A stretch of DNA of 64,000 nt from Nocardioides daedukensis (GCF_013408415.1 NZ_JACCAA010000001.1:1612001-1676000), one strand, 5' to 3'. Positions 9,147-18,198 are shown, counted from the first letter of the stretch. A program made the numbers and translations. The notes: generated from the sequence alone by a model not told the origin.

Positions 9147-11729
9147 TCAGGAACCGGGCCGCAGCAGCAGGGTGTCGCGCCCTGACTCCTTGACGGCCTT
9201 CCTGGAGAATCGCCACGGCAACATCCGGCCCTCGACGAAGAGGTCGCGTTGGTCGGTGTAGTTGCGGTGGAAGGCGTGGCCCGAGGCTCCGGTGAGGTTG
9301 ATCCAGCGCGAGTCGTCGAAGTCGGCCATCGAGACGACCATCCGCATCGACGGGGCCGAGGTGACGGTGAACCCCTCGTTCGCGTCCCAGTTCGTGGCGT
9401 TCACGATCGAGCCGCCCCCGCCGATCCGCGCGCCGAGTCGGTTGAACAGCGCCTCGACCGGGGCAATCCCGGACTCGCCGAGCGTCTGGTGGCGCAGGTC
9501 GAGGCGGTGCAGCCGGCCCCACTCCCAGTCGGCCGGGTTGCGGGCCAGGAGGCGCACGATGTCGTCGCTGGCCTCGATCATCGCGTCGCGCAGGATCTCG
9601 TCGCGCCGCTCCACGTGCTGGGTGTCCTTGTTGTCCCACCAGGAGTTGCGTGGGTCATCGAGCAGGTTCGTCATCACCAGCCACCAGCGGCTGCCGCCGT
9701 CGGGGTGCAGGGACTCGCGCATCTCGTCGTGGAAGGTGAGCTCGAGGACGTTGCGCCACACGATGTTGAAGTAGGCCGCACCCGCGGAGTCCGCGGACTG
9801 ATGGTAGTCCCAGTCGGCCAGCTCCTCCTGGCCGTCGCGCCGATAGCCACCGGGCAGCTCGATGTCGAGCAATCGGGGCACCAGCACGCTGGCGAACGAG
9901 TTGAAGTCGTCGACCTGGATGTCGGCCATCTCCGAGACCGAGACGTCGCCCTCTCCCTCGAGGAGCTCGCGGATGCGTTGCGAGCGATAGCCGTAGTCCC
10001 AGTCGTCGGTCAGGTGAGGCCCGTACGACTCCCCCACCGCGGCCTGGTTGGCCGTGACGATGAAGCCTTCCTCCGGGTCGAAGGCCTTGGGCAACGAGTC
10101 GAAGGGGATGTCCTTGCCGCTCCAGTCGTTCTCCGGGAGCCAACCCGCGGCCGGGCGGGTGCCGTCGTTGCCGGACTTGCGGATCGGGATCCGTCCCGGC
10201 GCTTGGTAGCCGATGTGTCCCTCGCGGTCGGCATAGACCAGGTTCTGTGCAGGCACCGAGAACGACGCGGCGGCCGCCCTGAACTCGTCCCAGTTGGACG
10301 CGCGGTTGAGACCGAGGATGGCGTCCGCGGTCGGTGCGGGATCGAGTGCGGTCCAGCGCAGTGCGACCGCATGGTTGGTCCGATCCTCGCCCGCGATCTG
10401 GGCGTTGGCACCGACCGTGCTGAGCTCGCTCGACACGTCTGAGACCAAAGGACCGTGGTCGGTCTCACGGATCGTGAGCTCGAAGTCCTCGCCGTCACGG
10501 ACCTTGATGGTCTCCTGGCGGATCTGCAGCGGCCGCAGCTCACCGTCGTACTCCCACTGCTTGCCGGTGACCCGCTCGAGGTAGAGGTCGGTGACGTCGG
10601 GGCCCAGGTTCGTGAAGCCCCACGCAATGTCGTCGTTGTGGCCGATCACGACGCCGGGGACCCCCGAGAAGCTGAAGCCGGACACGTTGAACGGGCAGTC
10701 CGAGGAGATCTTGCGGCAGTGCAGGCCGACCTGGTACCAGATGCCGGGGATGCTGGTGGACAGGTGCGGGTCGTTGGCCAGCAGCGGCTCACCGGTGGCG
10801 GAGTGCTCGCCGTCGACGACCCAGCTGTTGGAGCCGATGCCGGGGCCTTGTCCGACGAGCTCGGGGACAGAACCGAGCGCCTTGCGGGTCTCGTCGAGTA
10901 CGTCGAGCTGGTCGGCGGTATAGCCCGGGCGGGCGGGGTCGCGTGATCCCGGCTCGGTGGCCCGGGGCTCATAGCGCCCGTCGACCAGTGCGCCCTGGGT
11001 GACGATCGGCTCGTGCTCGGCATAGGGATAGGACGGATAGAGGTCGGCGACCTCGCTTTCCGTGTGGGAGACCGAGAGCATCGCCCGGGCGATCTCGTCC
11101 TCCATGTTGCCGCGCAGGTCCCACGCCATCGCCTTGAGCCAGGCCAGCGAGTCGACCGGGGTCCACTTCTCCGGGGTGTAGTCGAGCCCACCCAGGCCCA
11201 GGACCGTGTATTCAAGGGCGATCCGGGAGTTGGAGCGGTTGTCGAGGTACTGGTTGACGCCGTCGGCGTAGGACTGCAACGCAGCGCGGGTCTCGGGCTC
11301 GAGCATAGGCAGCTCGCGCTCGGCGACCCGGCGCCACCCCATCGTGCGCACCATCTTGTCGGTCTCGAGCGTGCTCTCGCCGAACAGCTCAGAGAGGCGA
11401 CCGGCGGTGATGTGACGGCGTACGTCCATCTCGAAGAAGCGGTCCTGGGCGTGCACGAAACCCTGGGCCAGCATCAGGTCCGAGGTGGTGTCGGCATAGA
11501 TCTGCGGGATGCCGTTGTCGTCACGGATCACCTGGACGTTGCCCTTGAGCCCGGCCAGCTCGATCTCGCCGTCGACCAGAGGGAACGGTCGACGGACCAG
11601 GACCGTCCCGGTCAGCAGCGTGGCGATCAGGGTGAGTACCAGGGCGGCCGTGACATAGCTCGCCCAGCGCACGCCCCAGGGCCACGAGCGGAAGGTTTGC
11701 CAGCGCTGCTTGAGATCCACGGTCGTCAT
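9147..11729 (-). CDS. penicillin acylase family protein (Ntn hydrolase)
   Basis: 860 residues with an N-terminal TM/signal anchor (residues about 20-48). The penicillin amidase fold includes VQVIRDDNGIPQIYADTTSDLMLAQGFVHAQDRFFEMDVRR and the self-cleavage region GPGIGSNSWVVDG, whose Ser becomes the N-terminal nucleophile after removal of the linker peptide. Substrates of actinobacterial members include acyl-homoserine lactones, beta-lactam side chains and lipopeptides; none can be chosen here. The open frame extends upstream through fmdB, but ATG 11729 is the natural start before the membrane anchor. Likely secreted or membrane-bound. Confidence 0.92.
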   Translation of the reverse strand: MTTVDLKQRWQTFRSWPWGVRWASYVTAALVLTLIATLLTGTVLVRRPFPLVDGEIELAGLKGNVQVIRDDNGIPQIYADTTSDLMLAQGFVHAQDRFFEMDVRRHITAGRLSELFGESTLETDKMVRTMGWRRVAERELPMLEPETRAALQSYADGVNQYLDNRSNSRIALEYTVLGLGGLDYTPEKWTPVDSLAWLKAMAWDLRGNMEDEIARAMLSVSHTESEVADLYPSYPYAEHEPIVTQGALVDGRYEPRATEPGSRDPARPGYTADQLDVLDETRKALGSVPELVGQGPGIGSNSWVVDGEHSATGEPLLANDPHLSTSIPGIWYQVGLHCRKISSDCPFNVSGFSFSGVPGVVIGHNDDIAWGFTNLGPDVTDLYLERVTGKQWEYDGELRPLQIRQETIKVRDGEDFELTIRETDHGPLVSDVSSELSTVGANAQIAGEDRTNHAVALRWTALDPAPTADAILGLNRASNWDEFRAAAASFSVPAQNLVYADREGHIGYQAPGRIPIRKSGNDGTRPAAGWLPENDWSGKDIPFDSLPKAFDPEEGFIVTANQAAVGESYGPHLTDDWDYGYRSQRIRELLEGEGDVSVSEMADIQVDDFNSFASVLVPRLLDIELPGGYRRDGQEELADWDYHQSADSAGAAYFNIVWRNVLELTFHDEMRESLHPDGGSRWWLVMTNLLDDPRNSWWDNKDTQHVERRDEILRDAMIEASDDIVRLLARNPADWEWGRLHRLDLRHQTLGESGIAPVEALFNRLGARIGGGGSIVNATNWDANEGFTVTSAPSMRMVVSMADFDDSRWINLTGASGHAFHRNYTDQRDLFVEGRMLPWRFSRKAVKESGRDTLLLRPGS

Positions 11730-11757
11730 TGTCCCTGCAGCGACTCGCGATCCGTGC

Positions 11758-12093
11758 TCAGGTGGTGCTCGGCGCGTCAGAGGAGGACGAGCTGGAGCTG
11801 GCGGAGGCTGACGAGGAACTGCTGCTCGAGGAGCTGGAGGAGTCGGAGGAGCTCGACGACTTGGCGGACGAGGAGCTGCCGGAGTCCGAGGCGGGCAGGG
11901 TGGAGCTGCTGCCCGAACCGCGAGAGTCGGTGCGATAGAAGCCGGAGCCCTTGAAGACCACACCCACTGCGTTGAACACCTTGCGCAGCCGGCCCTCGCA
12001 CTCGGGGCACACGGTGAGGGCGTCGTCGCTGAAGCTCTGGAACTGCTCGAAGGCGTGTCCGCATTCGGTGCAGGCGTACTGGTAGGTCGGCAC
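11758..12093 (-). CDS. FmdB-family zinc ribbon protein with poly-Ser tail
   Basis: 111 residues. The N-terminal half is the FmdB/CxxC regulatory zinc ribbon: PTYQYACTECGHAFE...CPECEGRLRKVFNAVGVVFKGSGFYRTDSR, with two CxxC pairs as a Zn site. The C-terminal third is almost all Ser with a few Asp, Ala and Lys, a low-complexity tail often seen in this family. The GTG at 12093 is the start; upstream in-frame sequence is not family-like. Exact function is unknown. It lies 28 bp before the acylase gene on the same strand. Confidence 0.88.
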   Translation of the reverse strand: MPTYQYACTECGHAFEQFQSFSDDALTVCPECEGRLRKVFNAVGVVFKGSGFYRTDSRGSGSSSTLPASDSGSSSSAKSSSSSDSSSSSSSSSSSASASSSSSSSDAPSTT

Positions 12094-12234
12094 GGCTGGT
12101 CTTCCTCTGCTGAATGTCCTACGGATGTTCGGGACGGCGGCTCGGTGGCTGGCACTCAAAGCTGCCGACTGCCAATCATAGGTCACCTGTGGAGAACTCC
12201 CGGAACCGTCTTCGCTCCCACCTAGCGTTGCCGC

Positions 12235-12867
12235 ATGCAACTGCCGAACCTGGACGAGTCCCGCCGCGCACTCCGGCGCCTGGTGCTGCGCCGGCGCCGT
12301 CTGCTCTCTGCATTGTTGCTGGGCCTGGCTGTCCTGGCGGGCCTCCGCGCCGTGGCTCCCCCACCGGCGTCCACGACAACCGTCGTTGTCGCGGCCCACG
12401 ACCTGCCTGCCGGCGCCGTGGTCACCGAGGCGGACCTGACCACGGTCGCCCTGCCCGACGCTGCAGTGCCCACCGGCCTCGCCTCCACGACCTATGCCAT
12501 CGGTCGCTCCACGACCGGTCCGGTACGTCGTGGCGAGCCGATCACCACCGTGCGCCTGGTCGGTGAGTCGTTGCTCAAGGGCTATTCCGGCCTGGTGGCC
12601 GTGCCGGTGCGTCTCCCGGATTCCGAGGTCGTCGGCCTGGTGCGCGTCGGTGATCGGATCGACCTGCTGGCGACCGATCCCGGGACGGGCGACACGCGCG
12701 AGGTCGGCCATCACCTTCTCGTGATCGCATTACCCCAGAACCGGCCTCCTGCGCAGCAGAATCAGTCACAAGGGCGTCTGATCGTGGTGGGCGCCACGTC
12801 CGCGATGTCCCGAGATATCACCTCTGCGGGGGTCACTATGTATCTGACGGCAGTTTTTTCACGCTAG
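12235..12867 (+). CDS. SAF-domain protein, CpaB/RcpC-like
   Basis: 210 residues. An N-terminal Arg-rich stretch precedes one TM helix (about 22-40). A SAF domain follows (TTTVVVAAHDLPAGAVVTEADLTTVALP...GRSTTGPVRRGEPITTVRLVG) and then a CpaB-like beta domain (VPVRLPDSEVVGLVRVGDRIDLLAT). CpaB/RcpC proteins help assemble Flp/Tad pili, but no tad genes are visible here, so this may be a stand-alone envelope SAF protein. It sits just upstream of mscL on the same strand. Confidence 0.8.
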   Translation: MQLPNLDESRRALRRLVLRRRRLLSALLLGLAVLAGLRAVAPPPASTTTVVVAAHDLPAGAVVTEADLTTVALPDAAVPTGLASTTYAIGRSTTGPVRRGEPITTVRLVGESLLKGYSGLVAVPVRLPDSEVVGLVRVGDRIDLLATDPGTGDTREVGHHLLVIALPQNRPPAQQNQSQGRLIVVGATSAMSRDITSAGVTMYLTAVFSR

Positions 12868-12934
12868 CGTGTGGCGCTGTCCAAGTCTGCAAGGCAGTCG
12901 GGCGTCCTCGGGCGCCCACTCAAAAGGAGTAAAC

Positions 12935-13300
12935 ATGCAGGGATTCAAGGAATTCGTTCTCAGAGGAAATCTGGTCGAGCTCGCTGTCGCCTTCATCATG
13001 GGCACCGCGTTTGCCAAGGTGGTCGAGGCGTTCACCGGCGTACTGATGGGCTTCATCGGCAAAGTCGGCGGCGAGCCGAACTTCGACGGTGTCGAGCTGC
13101 TCGACGTCAACGTCGGCGTCTTCCTGACCCAACTGGTCAGCTTCTTGATCATCGCCGCGGTCGTCTACTTCTTCGTGGTGACGCCCTACAACAAGGCCAA
13201 GGAGCACTTCTTCGCCGACGAGCCCGAGGCCTCGGCGCCGGAGATCGTCCTGCTCCAGGAGATCCGTGACTCGCTGCAGACCCGCGGCGGCCAGATCTGA
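12935..13300 (+). CDS. mscL: large-conductance mechanosensitive channel MscL
   Basis: 121 residues, normal for MscL. It opens MQGFKEFVLRGNLVELAVAFIMGTAFAKVVEAF, the amphipathic N-helix and TM1 with the conserved gate residues. TM2 is LTQLVSFLIIAAVVYFFVVTPYNKAKEHF, and a charged C-terminal helix contains IVLLQEIRDSL. It releases solutes on hypo-osmotic shock. ATG 12935 is preceded by AAAGGAG. A strong hairpin terminator follows 25 bp after the stop. Confidence 0.96.
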   Translation: MQGFKEFVLRGNLVELAVAFIMGTAFAKVVEAFTGVLMGFIGKVGGEPNFDGVELLDVNVGVFLTQLVSFLIIAAVVYFFVVTPYNKAKEHFFADEPEASAPEIVLLQEIRDSLQTRGGQI

Positions 13301-13325
13301 TCGCAGGTCCGCCAGCTCCACGACT

Positions 13326-13357
13326 AACGACCCCGTAGCCAAGGCTGCGGGGTCGTT
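13326..13357 (+). terminator. hairpin terminator after mscL
   Basis: The arms AACGACCCCG (13326-13335) and CGGGGTCGTT (13348-13357) are perfect inverted copies, and the interior TAGCCAAGGCTG also pairs, leaving a very small loop. There is no long T-run, as is common in high-GC actinobacteria. It separates mscL from the convergent minus-strand ORF. Confidence 0.8.
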
Positions 13358-13358
13358 C

Positions 13359-13394
13359 CGTGTTCAGCCGTGTGCTCAGCCGTGTGTTCAGCCG
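13359..13394. repeat. 12-bp tandem repeat, three copies
   Basis: The unit GTTCAGCCGTGT occurs three times with single-base changes (GTTCAGCCGTGT, GCTCAGCCGTGT, GTTCAGCCGTGG) directly after the mscL terminator. It overlaps the last codons of the minus-strand ORF ending at 13388. Probably replication slippage. Confidence 0.8.
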
Positions 13395-13690
13395 TGGTGC
13401 GGGGGGACCTGGCTGCGGAACCAGTCGTCCGGGGTGCCCTTGCGGTCGCCGCCCTCACGGGCCCGCTCTTCTCGCGAGACCTCGGGCAGCGCCTCACCGA
13501 AGACCTCGGCCAGGCGCTTGCGACGCTTCCAGTCCGGCTCCACCGACGTCGGCTCCCCCGGGTTCGACTCTGCCGTGGGCTCCACCGAAGTCGACTCCGC
13601 GTCGGCTGCCCCTGCTCCAGTGGGCCCGGGCGCCTGCGCTGCGGCTTCCTCTACCTCGCCGTCGCCGGCGGGCGTGCGTGGATCATTCAT
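13388..13690 (-). CDS. small acidic hypothetical protein with conserved C-terminus
   Basis: 100 residues. The N-terminal half is low-complexity and acidic, with Ala, Gly and Pro and two copies of (E)STSVEPT/EPTSVEPD. The C-terminal half is more ordered: WKRRKRLAEVFGEALPEVSREERAREGGDRKGTPDDWFRSQVPPHHG. The closing DDWFRSQVPPHH resembles a small actinobacterial hypothetical family I have seen unnamed. No membrane segment. The next gene upstream on this strand is the LCP protein. Confidence 0.7.
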   Translation of the reverse strand: MNDPRTPAGDGEVEEAAAQAPGPTGAGAADAESTSVEPTAESNPGEPTSVEPDWKRRKRLAEVFGEALPEVSREERAREGGDRKGTPDDWFRSQVPPHHG

Positions 13691-13804
13691 CGTGATCAGC
13701 CTAGCTCCGGGATACCCAGTGGCTGGAAACCACCGGCAGAACAGCCAATCAGTATCCGGGAGCGCGAAGTGGCGCTCAGCGAACCGGCGCTCAGCGAACT
13801 GTGC

Positions 13805-15031
13805 TCAGCAGAGACCGTTCTCGCGAGCCACCCGCTCGGGGTCGGGGGTGAACTCGTCCTCGGGCTCGGCCTCTTCGGTCGAGTCGCTCGGCGACTCGCT
13901 CTCCTCCGGGCTGGCATCCGGGCTCGCGCTCGCGGTCTCGTCGGGCTTGCGCGATCCGGGCTTGTCGCTGGCCGAGAAGGCATCGACGCTCAGGCGACGG
14001 CTCAGCGGCTGGTCGGTGCGGATCAGCTCCCAGAGCTCCTCGGCGTCCTCGGTCCAGATCACCCGGTTCGGGTCCGGCTGGTAGGTCTCGAGCGGCACGG
14101 TGATGAACTTGATGTTGCCCAACCCGATGTCCTGGAACTGGGCCCCGAGGTCGGCGATCTTCTTCACCGAGTCGAGCTTCTGGTCCAGGGTCAGCGACTG
14201 GGTCGCGGCGTTGAGGAACCGGATCAACCGATCGGGGCGGGCCAGCATGCCCTTGCTCATCACCTTGTTGGCCATCGCGGCGATGAACGCCTGCTGGCGC
14301 TTCATCCGGCCGAGGTCGCCGTTCTCCCGCTCACCGATGCCGTGACGGACCCGGACATAGTCCAGGGCCTCGTCACCCTTGACGGTGCGGGTGCCAGCCT
14401 TGAGGTCGATGTTGCCAGCGGTGTCGTTGACGTCCTCGGGGATGCAGACCTTGACGCCGTCCAGCGCGTCGACCATGCCCTTGAAGCCGTTGAAGTCGAC
14501 CACGACGAAGTGGTCGACATAGATCCCGGTCAGCTGCTCGACCTGACGGATCGTGCAGGCGGGTCCGCCGAGGTTGAACGCCTCGTTCCACATCCCGAAA
14601 CCGCCGGCGATCTCGTCCATGTCCTCGTCGTAACAGACCGGACGCTCGACCATCGAGTCTCGCGGGATGCTCACGCCATAGGCGAAGGACCGATCACCCG
14701 AGACGTGCATCAGGATCGTCGTGTCCGAGCGTTGTCCGTCGATCTCACCGCCGACGGCGTCGTTCCCCTCGCCGGCGCGGGTGTCGGAACCCATCACCAG
14801 GACGTTGAGCGGACGGCCGTCACCCTTGGGAATCTCGATCTCGGGCCGGTCATCGCCGAGCTGCTCGCGCAGGTCGAGGTTGGTGAGGTTCTCGTTCAGG
14901 TGCCGGTAGGTGTAGGCGCCGAAAAGGCCCAGGCCGAGAGTGAGGGTGAGGATGCCATAGCCCAGCACCCGCAGGATGTGGTGCCGGCGCCCCGCGTTGC
15001 CGCGATGGCGTCCTGTGGAAACGTCGCTCAC
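13805..15031 (-). CDS. LytR-CpsA-Psr (LCP) family protein
   Basis: 408 residues. A short basic cytoplasmic N-terminus is followed by one TM helix (about 22-42) and then an extracellular LCP catalytic domain starting LNVLVMGSDTRAGEG. The conserved Asp/Arg residues are in RSDTTILMHVSGDRSFAYGVSIPRDSMV, and the later motif is ALDYVRVRHGIGERENGDLGRMKRQQAF. A Ser/Glu-rich disordered tail ends the protein. LCP enzymes transfer undecaprenyl-linked glycopolymers such as teichoic acids or arabinogalactan onto peptidoglycan. The substrate cannot be read from sequence. Confidence 0.93.
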   Translation of the reverse strand: MSDVSTGRHRGNAGRRHHILRVLGYGILTLTLGLGLFGAYTYRHLNENLTNLDLREQLGDDRPEIEIPKGDGRPLNVLVMGSDTRAGEGNDAVGGEIDGQRSDTTILMHVSGDRSFAYGVSIPRDSMVERPVCYDEDMDEIAGGFGMWNEAFNLGGPACTIRQVEQLTGIYVDHFVVVDFNGFKGMVDALDGVKVCIPEDVNDTAGNIDLKAGTRTVKGDEALDYVRVRHGIGERENGDLGRMKRQQAFIAAMANKVMSKGMLARPDRLIRFLNAATQSLTLDQKLDSVKKIADLGAQFQDIGLGNIKFITVPLETYQPDPNRVIWTEDAEELWELIRTDQPLSRRLSVDAFSASDKPGSRKPDETASASPDASPEESESPSDSTEEAEPEDEFTPDPERVARENGLC

Positions 15032-15225
15032 TCGAAGATCTCAATCGGTCCGGGGAAAAGTTCGGGCCGCGCCGTTCGCGACGCCCGATGAACGGTAATG
15101 CACTGCCCCAAATTGTGCGGCCAGATCCGAGATGCTCCAAAACATACCCGACGCGACCCCGCCCGCAACCGATGCACCGCCGGGTCGCCGGGCGTGGCAA
15201 ACTACGCGCTGATGCCTCGCATCAC

Positions 15226-15298
15226 GCCCCAGTAGCTCAGTGGATAGAGCAGCCGCCTCCTAAGCGAAAGGTCGCAAGTTCGACTCTTGCCTGGGGCA
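15226..15298 (+). tRNA. tRNA-Arg (CCT)
   Basis: A 73-nt cloverleaf. Acceptor arms GCCCCAG and CTGGGGC pair perfectly, the D arm contains AGCTCAGTGGATAGAGC, anticodon loop CTCCTAA gives anticodon CCT (reads AGG), and the T arm contains AGTTCGACTCT. No CCA is encoded. It stands alone between the LCP gene and the ankyrin gene. Confidence 0.95.
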
Positions 15299-15335
15299 CA
15301 TCGGGAGCGGGAGGGTCTGGCTAGAGTCACTTGCC

Positions 15336-16379
15336 GTGGCCAAGAAGCGCAAGACCCTGCCCGCTGACTTCCGCGACCTCCTCGAGACCGGTGATCTGGC
15401 CGCGCTGCAGGCGGTCTTCGACAAGTGCGAGCTCGATGCTCGCGGGGGCTACAGCAAGACCACCGCTCTCGGCTTCGCCGATTGCCCCGATGACTTGGCT
15501 CGGTGGCTTGTCGGACAGGGCCTCGACGTGGACACGTCCAGCCTGCGCGATCAGCGCACGCCCTTGCACGAGCGGGCGTCAGGCTGGCGCTCGATCGCTG
15601 TCCTGATCGAGCTGGGTGCTGACGTCAACGTGCGCGACTCGCAGGGAAGTACGCCGATGCACGCGGCCGCCATGGTGCCCCACAACCTGGAGGCTCTGAT
15701 CTCAGGCGGCGCCGAGGTTGACCCGGTGGCCCGTCGTTCCACGCCGTTGCGGTCCGCATTGATCTCCTGCGAGAACGCCCAGATCGCAATGGTGGCGGAA
15801 TCGGCGGCAGTGCTGATCGCCGCCGGAGCGGCGATCCCCGACGATGCCAGTGAGCTCGTGACGCAGATCGGGACCAGGCTGGAGTTCGCCCGGTCGAAGT
15901 TCAACCCGGACTTCATCGAGGAGACCGATGCCGGGTTGCGGCGGCTGTATGAGCTCTTCGACGTCGAACCGGTCCCGCGCCGCCTGACACACGACGGCAC
16001 CTCGCGCATCGAGGTCGACGCCACCGATACCAAGGGCCAGTACGCCGAGTTGTGGGCGCTCCTGGTTCCGGTGTCGGGACCCGCGACCATCGTGCAGGGC
16101 GAGGTGCTTCGCCTCGCGGGCAAGCTCTCCCGCGAGATCGACGGCAACGGCTCGATCAACTGGAACAACGACTTCAGGTCGATGACAGACGCGCTGGGTG
16201 TCCACCTCGCGTCCGGCAAGCCAGTGGACAACCTGGACGAGCTCGCACCGATGCTCGGACGGATCAGGACCGGCAATGCCCCACAGGCGGATCTGGCCTG
16301 CGTGCGGGAGTCGGCGGTGGCCTGGGTCCTGGGCAATCCCGACCCGACTCCGCTGCCCACCCCGTCGTACGCGCACTGA
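15336..16379 (+). CDS. ankyrin-repeat protein
   Basis: 347 residues. The N-terminal 160 residues form about four ankyrin repeats (LLETGDLAALQAVFDKC, TALGFADCPDDLARWLVGQGLDVDTSS, TPLHERASGWRSIAVLIELGADVN, STPMHAAAMVPHNLEALISGGAEVD). The C-terminal half is a separate soluble domain without a family I recognise. There is no signal peptide. It begins 37 bp after tRNA-Arg. Probably a cytoplasmic protein-interaction scaffold; partner unknown. Confidence 0.85.
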   Translation: MAKKRKTLPADFRDLLETGDLAALQAVFDKCELDARGGYSKTTALGFADCPDDLARWLVGQGLDVDTSSLRDQRTPLHERASGWRSIAVLIELGADVNVRDSQGSTPMHAAAMVPHNLEALISGGAEVDPVARRSTPLRSALISCENAQIAMVAESAAVLIAAGAAIPDDASELVTQIGTRLEFARSKFNPDFIEETDAGLRRLYELFDVEPVPRRLTHDGTSRIEVDATDTKGQYAELWALLVPVSGPATIVQGEVLRLAGKLSREIDGNGSINWNNDFRSMTDALGVHLASGKPVDNLDELAPMLGRIRTGNAPQADLACVRESAVAWVLGNPDPTPLPTPSYAH

Positions 16380-16393
16380 GGCCCCGCACAAGA

Positions 16394-16978
16394 TCAGCCC
16401 AGTCGGCGCCGCACCACCCGCCGCCGCAGGGTGGGAGACGCCGCCAACTCGTAGCCGGCCTCGAGAAACACCTGAAGCAGCCCGACCGACGCCTCGTCCC
16501 AGATCACCGTCTTTCCCCGCGGTGGCTCGATCGGGTAGCCCTCCAGGACGCTGGCGCCGACCTGTGCGCCGTACTCGACGGTGGCGTTGGCGAGCTCATA
16601 GGTCAGCCCCGACTTGCGCATCGGCTTGCGTACGACGAAGCAAGTGACCGCCCAGACGTCCTCGAGCTCGGGGTCCATCCGCATCCATGCCTGCTTCCGG
16701 CTCCACAGTCGCGGGTAGTTCTCCCGGGGCTCGACGGCAACCCATCCGGCCGCTTCGCCGTCGACATAGCCGATGAGTCCAGACGTCGGGCCAGCCGTCC
16801 CGCAGGCGGTCTGCTCCAGCAGCGCGACGTCGCGCTCCTCCTGGGTGGTGTCGCGCCAGATCCACCCGGGCACCTTCATCGCCTGGCAGCGGCACTTGCG
16901 GGCGCCACTCGTGGCAAACACGGCTTCGACGTCCTCGGTCGTTGCCTGGTTGGCCGGTCGCCACGTGAACTCGGGCAT
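16394..16978 (-). CDS. GNAT-like acetyltransferase family protein
   Basis: 194 residues. It starts MPEFTWRPANQATTEDVEAVFAT and has a Cys cluster (ARKCRCQAMKVPGW) in the N-terminal part. A GNAT-like core follows: GLIGYVDGEAAGWVAVEPRENYPRL, then WAVTCFVVRKPMRKSGLTYELANATVEYGAQVGASVLEGYPI. The shape matches actinobacterial GNAT proteins that act on small molecules; the substrate is unknown. The open frame extends 22 codons upstream, but the ATG at 16978 fits best because the divergent SDR gene starts at 17007. Convergent with the ankyrin gene. Confidence 0.8.
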   Translation of the reverse strand: MPEFTWRPANQATTEDVEAVFATSGARKCRCQAMKVPGWIWRDTTQEERDVALLEQTACGTAGPTSGLIGYVDGEAAGWVAVEPRENYPRLWSRKQAWMRMDPELEDVWAVTCFVVRKPMRKSGLTYELANATVEYGAQVGASVLEGYPIEPPRGKTVIWDEASVGLLQVFLEAGYELAASPTLRRRVVRRRLG

Positions 16979-17006
16979 GCTCGACGGTAACTGGCAGGAT
17001 CGCCCC

Positions 17007-17735
17007 ATGTCACTGACTCTCGTCACCGGCGGCACCCGCGGCATCGGTGCGGCGATCGCGACCCGCCTCGCCGACGACGGACACGACCTCGTGCTCGGCT
17101 ACCTCAGCGATTCGCAGGCCGCCGAGGAGACGGCCACCCGTATTCGCGCGCTCGGCCGCACCTGCGTGAGCGTGCAGGCCGACCTGACCGATGCGGATGA
17201 GGTGGAGCGCCTCTTCGCTGCCGCAGCCGAAGTCGGCCCCCTCACCGCCGTGGTCAACAACGCCGGAGCGACGTACCGCTTCGCCTCCTTGGCCGACACC
17301 CCGCCCGAGGAGGTACGCCGTGTGGTCGAGGTGAACCTGCTCGCTCCGCTCTTCGTGGCACGTGCCGCGGTGCTCGCGATGCGGGAGAGCGGCGGAGTAC
17401 TGGTCAACATCACCTCGGGCGCCGCGACCATCGGCTCACCCGGTGAATACGTGCACTACGCCGCCTCCAAGGCCGGGCTCGACACCCTCACCCGTGGCCT
17501 CGGCCTCGAGGTGGCCGCTCAGGGAATCCGCGTGGTGGCGGTGGCCCCCGGACTGATCGCCACCGACCTGCACGCCACCACCGGCGATGCTGGTCGCGTC
17601 GAACGGATGGCGCCCCAGATCCCGCTCGGCCGTGCGGGCCAGCCGACGGAGATCGCGGAGGCCGTCGCCTGGTTGATGAGCGACGCGGCCTCCTACATCA
17701 CCGCGACGACGCTGCGGGTGGCCGGCGGACGGTGA
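17007..17735 (+). CDS. short-chain dehydrogenase/reductase (SDR)
   Basis: 242 residues, classical SDR. It has the NAD(P)-binding TGGTRGIG at residues 7-14, the NNAG motif, and a catalytic Ser and Tyr-x-x-x-Lys (SGAATIGSPGEYVHYAASKAG). The C-terminus PLGRAGQPTEIAEAVAWLMSD...LRVAGGR resembles FabG-like 3-oxoacyl reductases, but a specific substrate cannot be assigned. Start ATG 17007 is 29 bp from the divergent GNAT start; a longer upstream frame is not family-like. Confidence 0.92.
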   Translation: MSLTLVTGGTRGIGAAIATRLADDGHDLVLGYLSDSQAAEETATRIRALGRTCVSVQADLTDADEVERLFAAAAEVGPLTAVVNNAGATYRFASLADTPPEEVRRVVEVNLLAPLFVARAAVLAMRESGGVLVNITSGAATIGSPGEYVHYAASKAGLDTLTRGLGLEVAAQGIRVVAVAPGLIATDLHATTGDAGRVERMAPQIPLGRAGQPTEIAEAVAWLMSDAASYITATTLRVAGGR

Positions 17736-17766
17736 GGGGGATCGAGGGCGCCTGAGTCCGACTGGT

Positions 17767-18198
17767 TCAGGACTCCTCGAGCCACTTCTTGAGCATGCCC
17801 AGGTTCGCCAACGCGGTGTACGCGCGAATCTGCGGGTAGTCGATCGTCACCCCGAAGGCGCCGGTCTGGGCGAACGCCGCGACATAGTTGATGGCCATCG
17901 GCACGGGCATGGCATAGAGCGGCACGCCTTCGGCTCCGGGTTCGACCAGGCCGGAGAGGCGGGCAGCCTCTTGCGCACGGGCAGCACTGCTGTAGATGCA
18001 GATCATCATCCCCGGTTCTGCCGCGAGGGAATAGGGGCTGGGATTCTCGGCAGATCCACGCGCAATGAAGAACCAATTCTCCAGCTTGGCGACGTGCTGC
18101 CACAGCGCGCGATCAGCGTTCACGTCGCCGCCGGGCGCGGAGTTGAGGACCGCATTGAGGCGATCGAGCTCGGCGACCTGCGCCGCTTGGTCGTCCAT
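17767..18198 (-). CDS. hypothetical protein, SseB-like
   Basis: 143 residues from ATG 18198 (longer starts up to 18267 are possible). The sequence has the feel of SseB N-terminal domains: LWQHVAKLENWFFIARG, then a GMMICIYSSAARAQEAARLSG strand-helix unit and an AINYVAAFAQTGAFGVTIDYP segment. No catalytic motif is visible. It is divergent from the next gene, whose GTG start lies 76 bp away. Function unknown. Confidence 0.65.
   Translation of the reverse strand: MDDQAAQVAELDRLNAVLNSAPGGDVNADRALWQHVAKLENWFFIARGSAENPSPYSLAAEPGMMICIYSSAARAQEAARLSGLVEPGAEGVPLYAMPVPMAINYVAAFAQTGAFGVTIDYPQIRAYTALANLGMLKKWLEES

Noticed and set aside
11730..12155. N-terminal extension of the penicillin acylase
   Set aside because: The open frame runs through fmdB in another frame and is Pro/Arg/Ser-rich; ATG 11729 just before the membrane anchor fits the family.
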